Source: Natrinema sp. DC36
GTDB taxonomy: Archaea > Halobacteriota > Halobacteria > Halobacteriales > Natrialbaceae
NCBI RefSeq assembly: GCF_020405225.1
Contig: NZ_CP084472.1
Location: 3,658,001 to 3,722,000, forward strand
DNA length: 64,000 nucleotides
Direction of reading: 5' to 3'
Below the pieces are notes generated by a model. It made no database searches. It was not told the origin of the DNA and saw nothing but the letters and a program-made list of their open reading frames with translations. The position numbers and the translations under genes are program-made. This document shows, in pieces, positions 36,255-44,032 of the stretch. Positions within the stretch are counted from its first letter, which is position 1. Every line of letters starts with the position of its first letter.

Positions 36255-36772
36255 AGCATATGATCAAAATAATGACACTGGGCGTCCCCTCTATACCAAA
36301 ATAATAGAATTTTTTCGAGCCAGGTTACGTTATTAGCTACTCACCTCTCCTCGTTTATGTTCTAACTCCCTCATGGGGTTCTGGTTTTGATATACTATTA
36401 CTAACAATAATCAGATTAACTGTTACATCGGAACACGCGAGAAGGGATATATTATGAGACAGTCTCTAATAAGATTGTTCTTAACAGTAAAAGGGGGAAC
36501 CACGTGGTAGGCACCTTCTTGCCTTCTAAAAAGGGCATCACTGAAAAGTCGGGAAGGCGCATAACACAGGTCATCCCATTAGAGAAGTCACTGTCCCGTT
36601 GGGACCAAGAAATCATATTGCGGGCGACTTCCCGACTTAATTCGGGTATCTCGAGACAGTGGCTCTTTCACAGACTTTCTAAACCACTTTTGGTGTCCCT
36701 GTAGACGGGATTCTCTTTCGTCAGGAAACAGTTCTTGGGTTCGTTACCTCAACCAAGATAATACACAGGGGT
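36255..36772. other. Noncoding spacer with direct and inverted repeats
   Basis: No credible gene. It contains the second 85-bp repeat copy, the palindrome CCACGTGG near 36,500, the pair AAGTCGGGAAG (36,545) and CTTCCCGACTT (36,628) about 70 nt apart, and AGGGGT-TTAAGT-ACCCCT at about 36,766-36,783, overlapping the stop of the next gene on the minus strand, which may help terminate it. Confidence 0.55.
36286..36370 (+). repeat. Imperfect 85-bp direct repeat, copy 2
   Basis: Matches 34,714-34,799 in the same orientation, by eye roughly three quarters identical, with the CGAGCC(A)GGTTACGTTAT block almost perfect. It begins about 30 nt after the membrane-protein stop. Confidence 0.75.
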
Positions 36773-37318
36773 TTAAGTACCCCTCTCCCTCTGACGGAAC
36801 TTGTGCTCAACTTTTCCGTATAAGCTTGTACACTCTCGTTGAGTCATTCCGAGGCTTATTGCAGCCTCGAGAACCTGTTCATCATAGTTATCATCGGAAG
36901 TCTGGGGATGACACTTTCGGCCATTCATCTCACTGCTATGGAGAAGATACGCACAAATCGCCCATGCTACGTATTCTTTCTGAACTCCCCATTTGCTTAG
37001 ATTCTGAGAGAGAAAGAAACTCTCTGCTTTATCGCACTGCTCATTCGTGAGCCCAAGATTTGAGCCTAAGTTATTGATTATGTCTCTACTAGTTATGTGT
37101 CTCAGGTACTTTTCGTTATACCAGAACCCATTCTTCTTGCCAGCATCAATTTCGTCAAGATGTTCATAGTATCTCCCTTTTCTCTCATAGACATAATCAG
37201 CAGGCCAATATTGGTTGGCTTCTCGCCTGTTCCAGTTTGCCCATCCGATGTATGTTTCCCTGCTGGTGTCTGATTGAACGATACCTGTCGCTGTAGAACT
37301 CTCTGTTTCTGTGCTCAT
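36773..37318 (-). CDS. Small protein with RNAP-epsilon/cyclin-like helical core
   Basis: 181 residues from the ATG at 37318 (MSTETESSTATG). Residues 72-125 read YLRHITSRDIINNLGSNLGL, then TNEQCDKAESFFLSQNLSKW and GVQKEYVAWAICAYLL. The pattern LxLTxxQxDxA...LSxxGxQ...I matches the helical core of RNA polymerase epsilon at 20.1 kb (LEVTPWQRDLALGVMDEIDL, FGSQRAIEKVAL). A second short helical part (LEAAISLGMTQRECTSLYGK) resembles its C-terminal region. I infer a helical regulator of transcription; no enzyme motif is visible. Confidence 0.55.
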   Translation of the reverse strand: MSTETESSTATGIVQSDTSRETYIGWANWNRREANQYWPADYVYERKGRYYEHLDEIDAGKKNGFWYNEKYLRHITSRDIINNLGSNLGLTNEQCDKAESFFLSQNLSKWGVQKEYVAWAICAYLLHSSEMNGRKCHPQTSDDNYDEQVLEAAISLGMTQRECTSLYGKVEHKFRQRERGT

Positions 37319-37563
37319 TGGAAATCTGGAATGACGATGACACCGAATGCCGTAGCTCAAAAGTCGGTGTTCAAGAGTATCCCACTATACTAATGATAGC
37401 CAGCTACTTATATATTTTGGATAATGTTGCATATCAAGTAAAACTACGATGCTCTGCCTTCCAGCCTGCAGAAAATGACCAGAGGAGAGAAATCAATTGG
37501 GAAGTCGCAATCCACCGACCGCAATCCTTCTCATGCAAAGGAATGCGCTGTGTCGGTTTTCAG

Positions 37564-38484
37564 TTATCTTGGCCTCTCCGGTGGTGAATCGTCAATTGAG
37601 GATTGGATAATCAAGTCCCTATTGAGTCCATTTTCCTCTAGAAGATCCCCTACTGCCTCTATAGTACTATCAGTTGTTCCTGGAGCCACATAGACCGATT
37701 CAATTAGCTCTTGTAGGTCTACAGAAACTGGAATTCCGTTCGGTTGTTGTTCCCACTTAATCTTGTGCGCATTATCTGGGCCATCCTCTACAGGCTCATC
37801 TGTGGTGGGCACTGAGAAAATAATTGCTCGAAGCTCCTTTTCTCCTTTGTATTGTTTCCTTTTATGAACGAAAGGAAGAAGACCATTGCCTTCTGGGATT
37901 GAATCCTCAGAAAAATCAATATACCTCACCTTTCCTATAAATACCTCCTGCTCTTTGTGGGGTCTAAATGCATTCTTTAAATTACCGATAGTAGATTTTA
38001 TAGCAATACCTTTCTTATCGGAATAGCTGTCCCACATGAGATTTGATTCAGCGTCATTTATATGCCAACAATTTAGGAAATGAGATGGTTTCGAAAATTC
38101 ATAGCTCTCTATTGGTCTTTCTCGGATTTGTTCAACTGCGCTCTCAAGATTTTCCTCTGAATATATTTCCTCTATCTGCTCTCTATCTATCTCTTCATCA
38201 GCGAACTCCTCTAGCTGCTCCTCGACAAACTCCAAATCAACATTTTCCCATTGTCTTTTCAAGCTCTCTCGGACTTGTTGAGCCCTCCTTTCTCGATATT
38301 CTTCCGAAAAATTCTCACCGGGAATAGCGCCTTCATAGTCATCGTCCATTTCGTCTGACCGTGCAAAATACAGTTGAGAATCCTCGACTATCTGTTCAAA
38401 CCGTTTGAAAGGCCGGTATCTCCAGATTCTGGTACGGTCAGAAGGCTCTTGTAGAGCACCGTGATCCTTATACATCACTTCCAT
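37564..38484 (-). CDS. DUF2971 family protein
   Basis: 306 residues from the ATG at 38484. It has the family order: IWRYRPFKRFEQIVEDSQLY and FARSDEMDDDYEGAIP at the start, a Glu-rich helical insert (about 65-120), CWHINDAESNLMWDSYSDKK in the middle, GKVRYIDFSEDS, then KRKQYKGEKELRAIIF. The function of DUF2971 is not established; members are often carried on mobile elements and near defence genes. It lies 30 bp after the integrase gene on the same strand and may be co-transcribed with it. Confidence 0.8.
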   Translation of the reverse strand: MEVMYKDHGALQEPSDRTRIWRYRPFKRFEQIVEDSQLYFARSDEMDDDYEGAIPGENFSEEYRERRAQQVRESLKRQWENVDLEFVEEQLEEFADEEIDREQIEEIYSEENLESAVEQIRERPIESYEFSKPSHFLNCWHINDAESNLMWDSYSDKKGIAIKSTIGNLKNAFRPHKEQEVFIGKVRYIDFSEDSIPEGNGLLPFVHKRKQYKGEKELRAIIFSVPTTDEPVEDGPDNAHKIKWEQQPNGIPVSVDLQELIESVYVAPGTTDSTIEAVGDLLEENGLNRDLIIQSSIDDSPPERPR

Positions 38485-38514
38485 CAAAAAATTCCAAAGA
38501 AAATAAATATGTGG

Positions 38515-39522
38515 TTAGATGTCTCGTATGTACTCTTGCCGTCGTTCAGCCTTTTCAGCACTTGATCCTTTGTCGTAGTGCTTCTCAAGTACCGTCCCGC
38601 TCATATTCACCCGTTCCCCAGTGACGTCCTTTGGTTGTCCAGCGTTCCGGGCGGCGGTCACATAGCCTCGACGCAGGGCGTGGGGGCTTACGCTCCCCGG
38701 ACACTTGGACGAAGCGTTCCAAGACATAGCCTCGCAAGATTCTGGGTCGCGGTCAAATGGACACTCTCTACCGTTGTAGTAGCAGGGCCGGGTTGCAGTG
38801 TAGACGTACCGTTGAATCGTCGTCTCTACCACACGACCGCTCTTGGACGTTAGAAGCGGTTCCCGCCCGTGTTCGTCACCTACCTCGTTCTGATTCATCT
38901 CGATGTAGTCCCGGATGATCTCAGCTGTCTCAGCCGTAATCAACACGTCTCTCTCGCTTTTTTCTTTGTTCTTTAGCGGCGTTCCTGTTGTTGGCCTGTG
39001 ACGAAGCTCCAGTGCAGGCCGTCCGTCGTCAAAGTCTTTGAGGTCGAGCGCCCGGAGTCCAGATATTCGCATACCTGTTTTCCACAGGATTAGCAGGGTG
39101 ATGTGACGGTTACTCGCGTACTCGAACTTTTCAAGGAAGTCGAGCATTTCAATAGCTTCGTCCCGGGTGAGGAGGTCGTCGCAGATCTCGTCGTCTTTGC
39201 TGACCGACGGGATACGGACCATGTCGGCTATGCCCCGAGGGACGGCTTGGATGTGCTCGCAGAACTCGATGAACTGCTTGAGCGTCATCATGTCCTGCCG
39301 GGCAGTAATGACCTTCACGTTCGATAGGCGGTGTTCCTTGTACCGCTGGATCAGTTCGCTGTCAAGGTCATTTAGGTCTCTGACGCGCTCGTCTTCCAGC
39401 CAGTCACAGAATTGCCGAATAGAGGTTCGATAATTCTTGAGCGTCTTTCGAGTGACACTAGGCTGTTTGTCTTTGAGGAACCGGTTTTTGGCTTCATGCG
39501 GTGGGGTTGGTTTGAGTGCCAT
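38515..39522 (-). CDS. Tyrosine recombinase (element integrase)
   Basis: 335 residues from the ATG at 39522; a longer frame would start with TTG at 39564. A SAM-like N-terminal domain (about 15-105; RKTLKNYRTSIRQFCDWLED) precedes the catalytic domain with R152 (TGMRISGLRALDL), H281-x-x-R284 (SPHALRRGYVTAARNAG) and the nucleophile Y316 (TVLEKHYDKG). An insert with Cys residues (CYYNGRECPFDRDPESCEAM) may bind zinc. It should carry out integration and excision at the tRNA-Thr site, about 130 bp away. All catalytic residues are present, so it is probably active. Confidence 0.92.
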   Translation of the reverse strand: MALKPTPPHEAKNRFLKDKQPSVTRKTLKNYRTSIRQFCDWLEDERVRDLNDLDSELIQRYKEHRLSNVKVITARQDMMTLKQFIEFCEHIQAVPRGIADMVRIPSVSKDDEICDDLLTRDEAIEMLDFLEKFEYASNRHITLLILWKTGMRISGLRALDLKDFDDGRPALELRHRPTTGTPLKNKEKSERDVLITAETAEIIRDYIEMNQNEVGDEHGREPLLTSKSGRVVETTIQRYVYTATRPCYYNGRECPFDRDPESCEAMSWNASSKCPGSVSPHALRRGYVTAARNAGQPKDVTGERVNMSGTVLEKHYDKGSSAEKAERRQEYIRDI

Positions 39523-39578
39523 GTGATTGTCTCCATGTCCAGCCTGCACCGCAGTTCCCGACAACCGGTGAATGTCTT

Positions 39579-39609
39579 CCTGAGCACCTTAGCGGGTTCA
39601 GCGCGTCCT
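39579..39609 (+). other. Degenerate tRNA-Thr 5'-half-like sequence beside attR
   Basis: CCTGAGCACCTTAGCGG and, after GTTC, AGCGCGTCCT line up with 32,050-32,079 of tRNA-Thr (CCTGGGTAGCTTAGCGG, TAA, AGCGCGTCCT), by eye about 24 of 30 identical. It is followed by about 40 unrelated bases and then the attR copy of the tRNA 3' half. It looks like a broken second tRNA-Thr carried at the element end. Confidence 0.55.
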
Positions 39610-39649
39610 GTTACCTACGCGTCGAGGGCGTGAAACCGCCCGACGGCGC

Positions 39650-39685
39650 GACGAGAGCCCGGGTTCAAATCCCGGCCTAGGCTTG
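39650..39685 (+). repeat. attR (36-bp direct repeat)
   Basis: Exact copy of 32,087-32,122 (3' part of tRNA-Thr). It marks the return from AT-rich element DNA to GC-rich chromosome. Confidence 0.93.
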
Positions 39686-39937
39686 TTCGGCTTCATCGTT
39701 TCTGTCGTGATTCACCTCGTTGAGTGCCGCTATCGTGAGCGGCCTCGCTGACGGGTGCTGCTATTCCCGTATTTTCGTCCGATTTCGAGAACGTGCCGCA
39801 ACTACTGACGGCCGATATCGGTTCGCCGCCCGACCCAAACTGTTGCCGTGTCAACTGCAAGTAGGCCTCGAGCCCGGCTGCAACTGCAGGCTGGTCGTTC
39901 TTGCTCGTCCCGGCGCTGCGTTGGTGTGGTGACCGTA

Positions 39938-40042
39938 ATGCCGATCTGTACTGCCTGTAACGACCCCGTCTCGTACGATTTCGCTACTGCACACGGTGAC
40001 GGCGACACCGTCGACTGGTGTCCGCGGTGTCGGGGACGCTAG
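39938..40042 (+). CDS. 34-residue zinc-ribbon microprotein
   Basis: ATG at 39938 to a TAG at 40,040-40,042. The protein has CTAC near the N-terminus and CPRC near the C-terminus, with an acidic linker including DFATAHGDGDTVDW. Two CxxC knuckles suggest one bound zinc. Very small two-CxxC proteins are common in haloarchaea and some affect stress responses or biofilm. It ends 64 bp before the secD stop on the other strand. Confidence 0.65.
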   Translation: MPICTACNDPVSYDFATAHGDGDTVDWCPRCRGR

Positions 40043-40106
40043 CGCTCTCGAAGACAAGAGAACCGACCGCAAAACACCGCTATTGGGAAGTCGCCGCTCG
40101 AGACGC

Positions 40107-41741
40107 TTACCGATCGGTGAGCAGGCGTCGGAGGATGTCACCGTAGGCGGGACGGGTGATGAGGACCCCGATGAGCACGCCGAGGATGGTGATGATCGCG
40201 AATCCCTTGAGGTCACCGAGGCTCAACACGGCGAGCGGGGAGAGGGCGACGATGGTCGTCGCCGCGGCGGCACCGATGACCCAGAAGGCTTTGCGGAACC
40301 GCGATTGGAAGACCCGTTCCGAGCTGACGTCGCCTTCGTCCATCACCTCGTCGGCGATGATCACGAGGTCGTCGACCCCAGTCCCCACGACGGCGATGAA
40401 CCCGGCGACGTGGGAGAGATCTAGCGGCATGCGTATCAGCGCGGCGAACCCGAGCAAGATTACCACCTCCGCGACCGCCGTCACGATCATCGGAAGTGCA
40501 ACTCGCGCGTCCGTGTATCGGGTGTAGACGACGCCGCTGACGGTGATCACCGAGAGCAGTCCGATCAGCAGCGAGAACTCCTTGAACTGGGCGGCGTGGG
40601 CCGGCTCGATCGAGTAGACCTGATCGTTTTCGAAGTCCAGCGGCGCGCGCAGGCTGCCGGCTCGGAGGTTGACCGAGAGCGACTGGGCGTGTTGCTGACT
40701 CGGCGCACCCATCTGGAAGGTCGGGTTGTCCGCCCAGTCGTTTCGCATCGTCTCTGCCAGGCCCGGCCCCATGCTGTGTGCGTCGATGACCTCTCCGTCG
40801 ACTACTGTCAGAAGGCAGTACTGTTCTCCCTCCTGATCGAAGTTGACGGTTCCATCGTCGCCGCGGAGGCCACACCGCCCGACTCCTTCGTTTTGATCGG
40901 TGAAGCCGAAGTCGTTCATTTGCTGCTGAAACTGGGATGCGGCCTCGCTTCTGACCTCCACCGGGACCACGTATCCCGACGTTTCCTGCCCCTGACTATT
41001 CGTCTTCTGTTGGGGCGGGTCGACATCGGCGATGTCGTCGCCGGTCAACACCGTCTGATTCGTCTGGTTCCCATTATCGGGATAGTAGGCGACGACCTCG
41101 ACGACCCCGCGCTCGGAGAGCAGTTGGCGGAGTTCGCTCGCGTCCATGTTCGGGACCTCGACGACGATGTAGTGGTCGCCACCCGGTGTCGTTTGCTGGT
41201 AGGCCGAGCCGCCGGAGAGCCCCGCCGCGTTGACCTTCGTCTCGATCGTCTGGATTATGTCGTCGCGGGTCTTCTGGGTGACGCCGTCGCGGATGTCGTC
41301 CTCCGAGGCGTCGACGTCAGCCGACTGCAGTGCCGCGGCGAACTCGGCCTCCGTCACGTTGTCGGTGAACACCTCCGCGGTGACGGTCCCGTCGTCTTGT
41401 ACGTCGACGCTGGTGTCCGCCGGCTCGAGGCCGAGTTCGTCGGTCATCGTCGACTCGATCTCGTCGAGCCGTTGGCTCTCCTGTTGGTCGATTCCGCCAT
41501 CGGCCATGTCGGGCGCGATGTTCTCGGCGGTCATCCCGGTGACCGGGACCCTGATTCGGGTGCCGCCCTCGAGGCCGAGCCCGAACTCGAGGTTGGTGGG
41601 GCCGCTGTCGACGGTGCTCTCGGCGTAGCTGCTGTCGGCCACGATGCCACCGGGGATGAAGAGGGCGACGACGGCGAAGGTGACGAACAGGACGAGCAAG
41701 AGGAGCCGCCAGTTGGACTTGACGGCAGCGATCGGGTTCAT
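40107..41741 (-). CDS. secD: Protein export membrane protein SecD
   Basis: 544 residues. One N-terminal helix (about 12-34) is followed by a large extracellular P1 domain (FGLGLEGGTRIRVPVTG; GGDHYIVVEVPNMDASELRQ) and five C-terminal helices, with the conserved VGTGVDDLVIIADEVMDEG and PLAVLSLGDLKGFAIITILG. With SecF it assists Sec-dependent export using the proton-motive force. Its ATG overlaps the secF stop by 4 bp, so secF-secD form an operon with secF first. Confidence 0.95.
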   Translation of the reverse strand: MNPIAAVKSNWRLLLLVLFVTFAVVALFIPGGIVADSSYAESTVDSGPTNLEFGLGLEGGTRIRVPVTGMTAENIAPDMADGGIDQQESQRLDEIESTMTDELGLEPADTSVDVQDDGTVTAEVFTDNVTEAEFAAALQSADVDASEDDIRDGVTQKTRDDIIQTIETKVNAAGLSGGSAYQQTTPGGDHYIVVEVPNMDASELRQLLSERGVVEVVAYYPDNGNQTNQTVLTGDDIADVDPPQQKTNSQGQETSGYVVPVEVRSEAASQFQQQMNDFGFTDQNEGVGRCGLRGDDGTVNFDQEGEQYCLLTVVDGEVIDAHSMGPGLAETMRNDWADNPTFQMGAPSQQHAQSLSVNLRAGSLRAPLDFENDQVYSIEPAHAAQFKEFSLLIGLLSVITVSGVVYTRYTDARVALPMIVTAVAEVVILLGFAALIRMPLDLSHVAGFIAVVGTGVDDLVIIADEVMDEGDVSSERVFQSRFRKAFWVIGAAAATTIVALSPLAVLSLGDLKGFAIITILGVLIGVLITRPAYGDILRRLLTDR

Positions 41742-42613
41742 GAGCGGATCCCCTCGAACTTGTACCAGCGAAGCAGACTCAGATTCAACATGTAGGTGTT
41801 CATCAGGTCGGCCGCGAGGCCGACGAAGAGGATGATGCCGATCGATGCCAGGAGGCCGATGCCGAAGATGTACGCCGAGATAGCCATGACGAGCATCGCG
41901 GCCATCGACGTAACCGTCATCGTGACGCCGGTCCGCATCGCGCGGTGCGTGCTCTCGTAGAAGCTACCGCTCCGGCGCAAAACGTGGTTGTTCAACAGGA
42001 TGTCGGAGTCGACCGAGTACCCGATCAACATCAGCAAGCCGGCGACCGTCCCGAGCGAGAGTGGGATTCCGGCCAGGCGCATGAACGCCAGCGGGATCAC
42101 GAGGTCGGAAAACGCCGAGATGACGACCGCGATCGACGGGACGAACGTCCGGAAGAGCAAAAAGACGATGGCGCTCATCCCGACGAACGCGATGGCGAGC
42201 CCCAGCATGGCCGTCTGCTGGCTCTGCTGGCCGAAGCTCGCCGACGTCGAGGAGACCGCCTGAACGACCTCGCTATCGCCGTCCGAATTGAGCCCCTCCT
42301 CGGCCTGATCGCCCAGGGCCTGCGAGTCGGTCGAGGAGAACTGCACGATGTACTGGTTTTCGCTCCCGGTTCCGGTCACCGATTCGGGCTGTTCGTCGAA
42401 CGCCGCCGGAATCTCGTCGGCCGGCGTCGTCGTCTGGACGGTCAACTCCGTCCCGCCGGCGAAGTCCATCCCCAGCGGGACCGGCGTGCCGTACGCGAGA
42501 AACGATCCGCTGAGGACGATCAGTGCAACCGCGAGAACCGCGAGCGGAACCGCCGCGAGCTGACGGTTGCTGTACCGGGTGTACTCTATCTCCGGTACGT
42601 CGAAATACGCCAT
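41738..42613 (-). CDS. secF: Protein export membrane protein SecF
   Basis: 291 residues, six helices. The N-terminal helix leads into PVPLGMDFAGGTELTVQ (SecF signature), then a small P1 domain and VAGLLMLIGYSVDSDILLNN with the conserved Asp residues of SecDF. Start ATG at 42613 (MAYFDVPEIEYTRYSNRQLA). It is the partner of SecD in the overlapping downstream gene. Confidence 0.95.
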   Translation of the reverse strand: MAYFDVPEIEYTRYSNRQLAAVPLAVLAVALIVLSGSFLAYGTPVPLGMDFAGGTELTVQTTTPADEIPAAFDEQPESVTGTGSENQYIVQFSSTDSQALGDQAEEGLNSDGDSEVVQAVSSTSASFGQQSQQTAMLGLAIAFVGMSAIVFLLFRTFVPSIAVVISAFSDLVIPLAFMRLAGIPLSLGTVAGLLMLIGYSVDSDILLNNHVLRRSGSFYESTHRAMRTGVTMTVTSMAAMLVMAISAYIFGIGLLASIGIILFVGLAADLMNTYMLNLSLLRWYKFEGIRS

Positions 42614-42780
42614 ATACCGGACCACTTGCACCCTCCCGAAGTAAGCCTTCTCAATTCCACCGGCCTCTCGCGGCCGCGAGGCGTCGACTCGAGCCCGGGA
42701 CTGCGGACAGTCGCCAGTGCTGAGTACGTCTTCGTTGGACGCAGCAGGCGGCGAGCGGATCGTTCGTCGGACGCCACCGA

Positions 42781-43254
42781 TCAGTCCGGCAGGTATCGCA
42801 CGCTCACCACGCCGTCGTCGGCCGAGCGGCGCACTTCCACGCGGACCGCCTCGAGCCGGGCCGCCCGCGAGATCGTCTCTTCGTCGGTGAGAACGTCCTG
42901 AGCCGCGGGTTCGACCTCGTCCTCGGGCACGCGGAACACGTGGATTTCGCCCGTCCCGGCGCGCTCCTCCTGGACGAGGTCGCCGACCTCGCTGTCGGCC
43001 GCGAGCTCTTTTTCGTGTTGGGTCGGCTCGAGGTCGCTGTCGACCAGGTCGATCGAGCGTCGGTCTTCGATGTCGATCACCTCCCAGGCGACGTCCAGCG
43101 GCGGCTCCGGTGCGACAGTGGCCTCGAGGATGTCGTGAATCTCGAGGCCGGGGTTCGACGCGAGGGTGTGGACCTGTGCGGTCTCGACGTCGCGAACGAC
43201 CGCCGATTCGTCTTCGGCGTGCGTGACGACGAACGTGCCCGTCTTTTCGCTCAT
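42781..43254 (-). CDS. Conserved haloarchaeal protein (DUF5812-like)
   Basis: 157 residues, acidic. Conserved-looking segments are TGTFVVTHAEDESAVVRDVE, VHTLASNPGLEIHDILEATV, EPPLDVAWEVIDIEDRRSID and a basic-acidic C-terminus. It lies directly upstream of secF (167 bp) on the same strand, an arrangement I recall from other haloarchaea, and may be a DUF5812 member. Function is unknown; a role in export is only suggested by position. Confidence 0.7.
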   Translation of the reverse strand: MSEKTGTFVVTHAEDESAVVRDVETAQVHTLASNPGLEIHDILEATVAPEPPLDVAWEVIDIEDRRSIDLVDSDLEPTQHEKELAADSEVGDLVQEERAGTGEIHVFRVPEDEVEPAAQDVLTDEETISRAARLEAVRVEVRRSADDGVVSVRYLPD

Positions 43255-43410
43255 GGCCGACCCTACGCGAACCGTCGGTTTCGGGGTTTCGGCTTTCGAC
43301 CGCGGTCCGACGGGGTGCGCCGGCAGAGTGCTCGTCGCTCTCCCATCGGCGACCGGTCGACCGTCCCTTCGAAGTCCGCTCGGACAACTCCGGTGCCCAC
43401 CGGCACCGAT

Positions 43411-43863
43411 CTACGACGGCGCGGGGGGATGCCGCGCCGAGTCGATCCAGAAGTCCTCGATCGCTTGCGCTAACGTGTCGAACTCGTCGGGATCATCCGG
43501 CTTCGTGAGGTACGCGTTCGCGGCCCGATCGTAACTCTTGACGATGTCCGCTTTCGCTTCCGAACTCGAGAGGACGAGGATCGGCGGTGGTGGAGAGTCC
43601 AGTTCGGTTTCAAGCGTTTCCAGGACCGTGAGCCCGTCTACTCGCGGGAGGTTCAGATCGAGGAGGACGAGATCGGGGTCCGTCCTCACGGTGCTCGTTT
43701 CACCGACGTCGAAGTATCTCGTGGCCTCTTTTCCGTCGGTGACCGTGTGGAACTCGATGTCGCTATCGACCGCTTTGAACGCTTCCCGGGTCAGACGAAC
43801 GTCACCCGGATTATCTTCGACGAGCAAGATGTCGATCGGCTCGTTTGGCGTGTGGCTATTCAT
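43411..43863 (-). CDS. Response regulator (receiver domain only)
   Basis: 150 residues from the ATG at 43863. A single CheY-like receiver: acidic pocket at E16/D17 (LLVEDNPGD), phospho-acceptor D69 (LVLLDLNLPRVDG), LVLSSSEAKAD with the conserved Ser, and K121 (YLTKPDD). No output domain; such proteins relay signals from histidine kinases. No kinase gene is adjacent. The longer frame start at 43887 lacks support. Confidence 0.93.
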   Translation of the reverse strand: MNSHTPNEPIDILLVEDNPGDVRLTREAFKAVDSDIEFHTVTDGKEATRYFDVGETSTVRTDPDLVLLDLNLPRVDGLTVLETLETELDSPPPPILVLSSSEAKADIVKSYDRAANAYLTKPDDPDEFDTLAQAIEDFWIDSARHPPAPS

Positions 43864-44003
43864 AGTGCTCGCTCTCGAGTAACACATACGAGCGCGTAAG
43901 AGTGATCCCTACATATGTGGTGGATCGGACTTGCTCGGCGCGATCGGTGACACCGGCGCCGTCGAACCGATCCCGGAGCGCCGTTGAACCGATCACGGAA
44001 CGA

Positions 44004-44010
44004 TTTTAGG
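44004..44010 (+). promoter_or_regulatory. TATA-like box of pgi
   Basis: TTTTAGG lies 23-29 nt before the pgi ATG at 44033, fitting a leaderless transcript. Confidence 0.4.
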
Positions 44011-44032
44011 CCCGGCGGTCGCCTCCTCGCGT

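Larger units (their letters stand above)
32087..39685. mobile_element. Integrative element in tRNA-Thr (about 7.6 kb)
   Basis: Bounded by a 36-bp perfect direct repeat, which is the 3' part of tRNA-Thr. Inside, base composition and codon use switch sharply to AT-rich and return at the right repeat. An apparently intact tyrosine recombinase gene lies beside the right end. The cargo includes a HEPN-like protein, a GIY-YIG-like nuclease, a membrane protein, an RNAP-epsilon-like protein and a DUF2971 protein. No capsid, conjugation or replication-initiator gene is recognisable, so it is probably a satellite-type or defence-island-type element. Confidence 0.92.

Noticed and set aside
36504-36704. 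66-codon frame in the island spacer
   Set aside because: It overlaps the inverted repeat, has no recognisable pattern and lacks a plausible promoter or conservation evidence.
40107-41741. Possible second copy of a Sec component or fused SecDF
   Set aside because: SecD and SecF are separate overlapping genes, each of normal length. There is no fusion.
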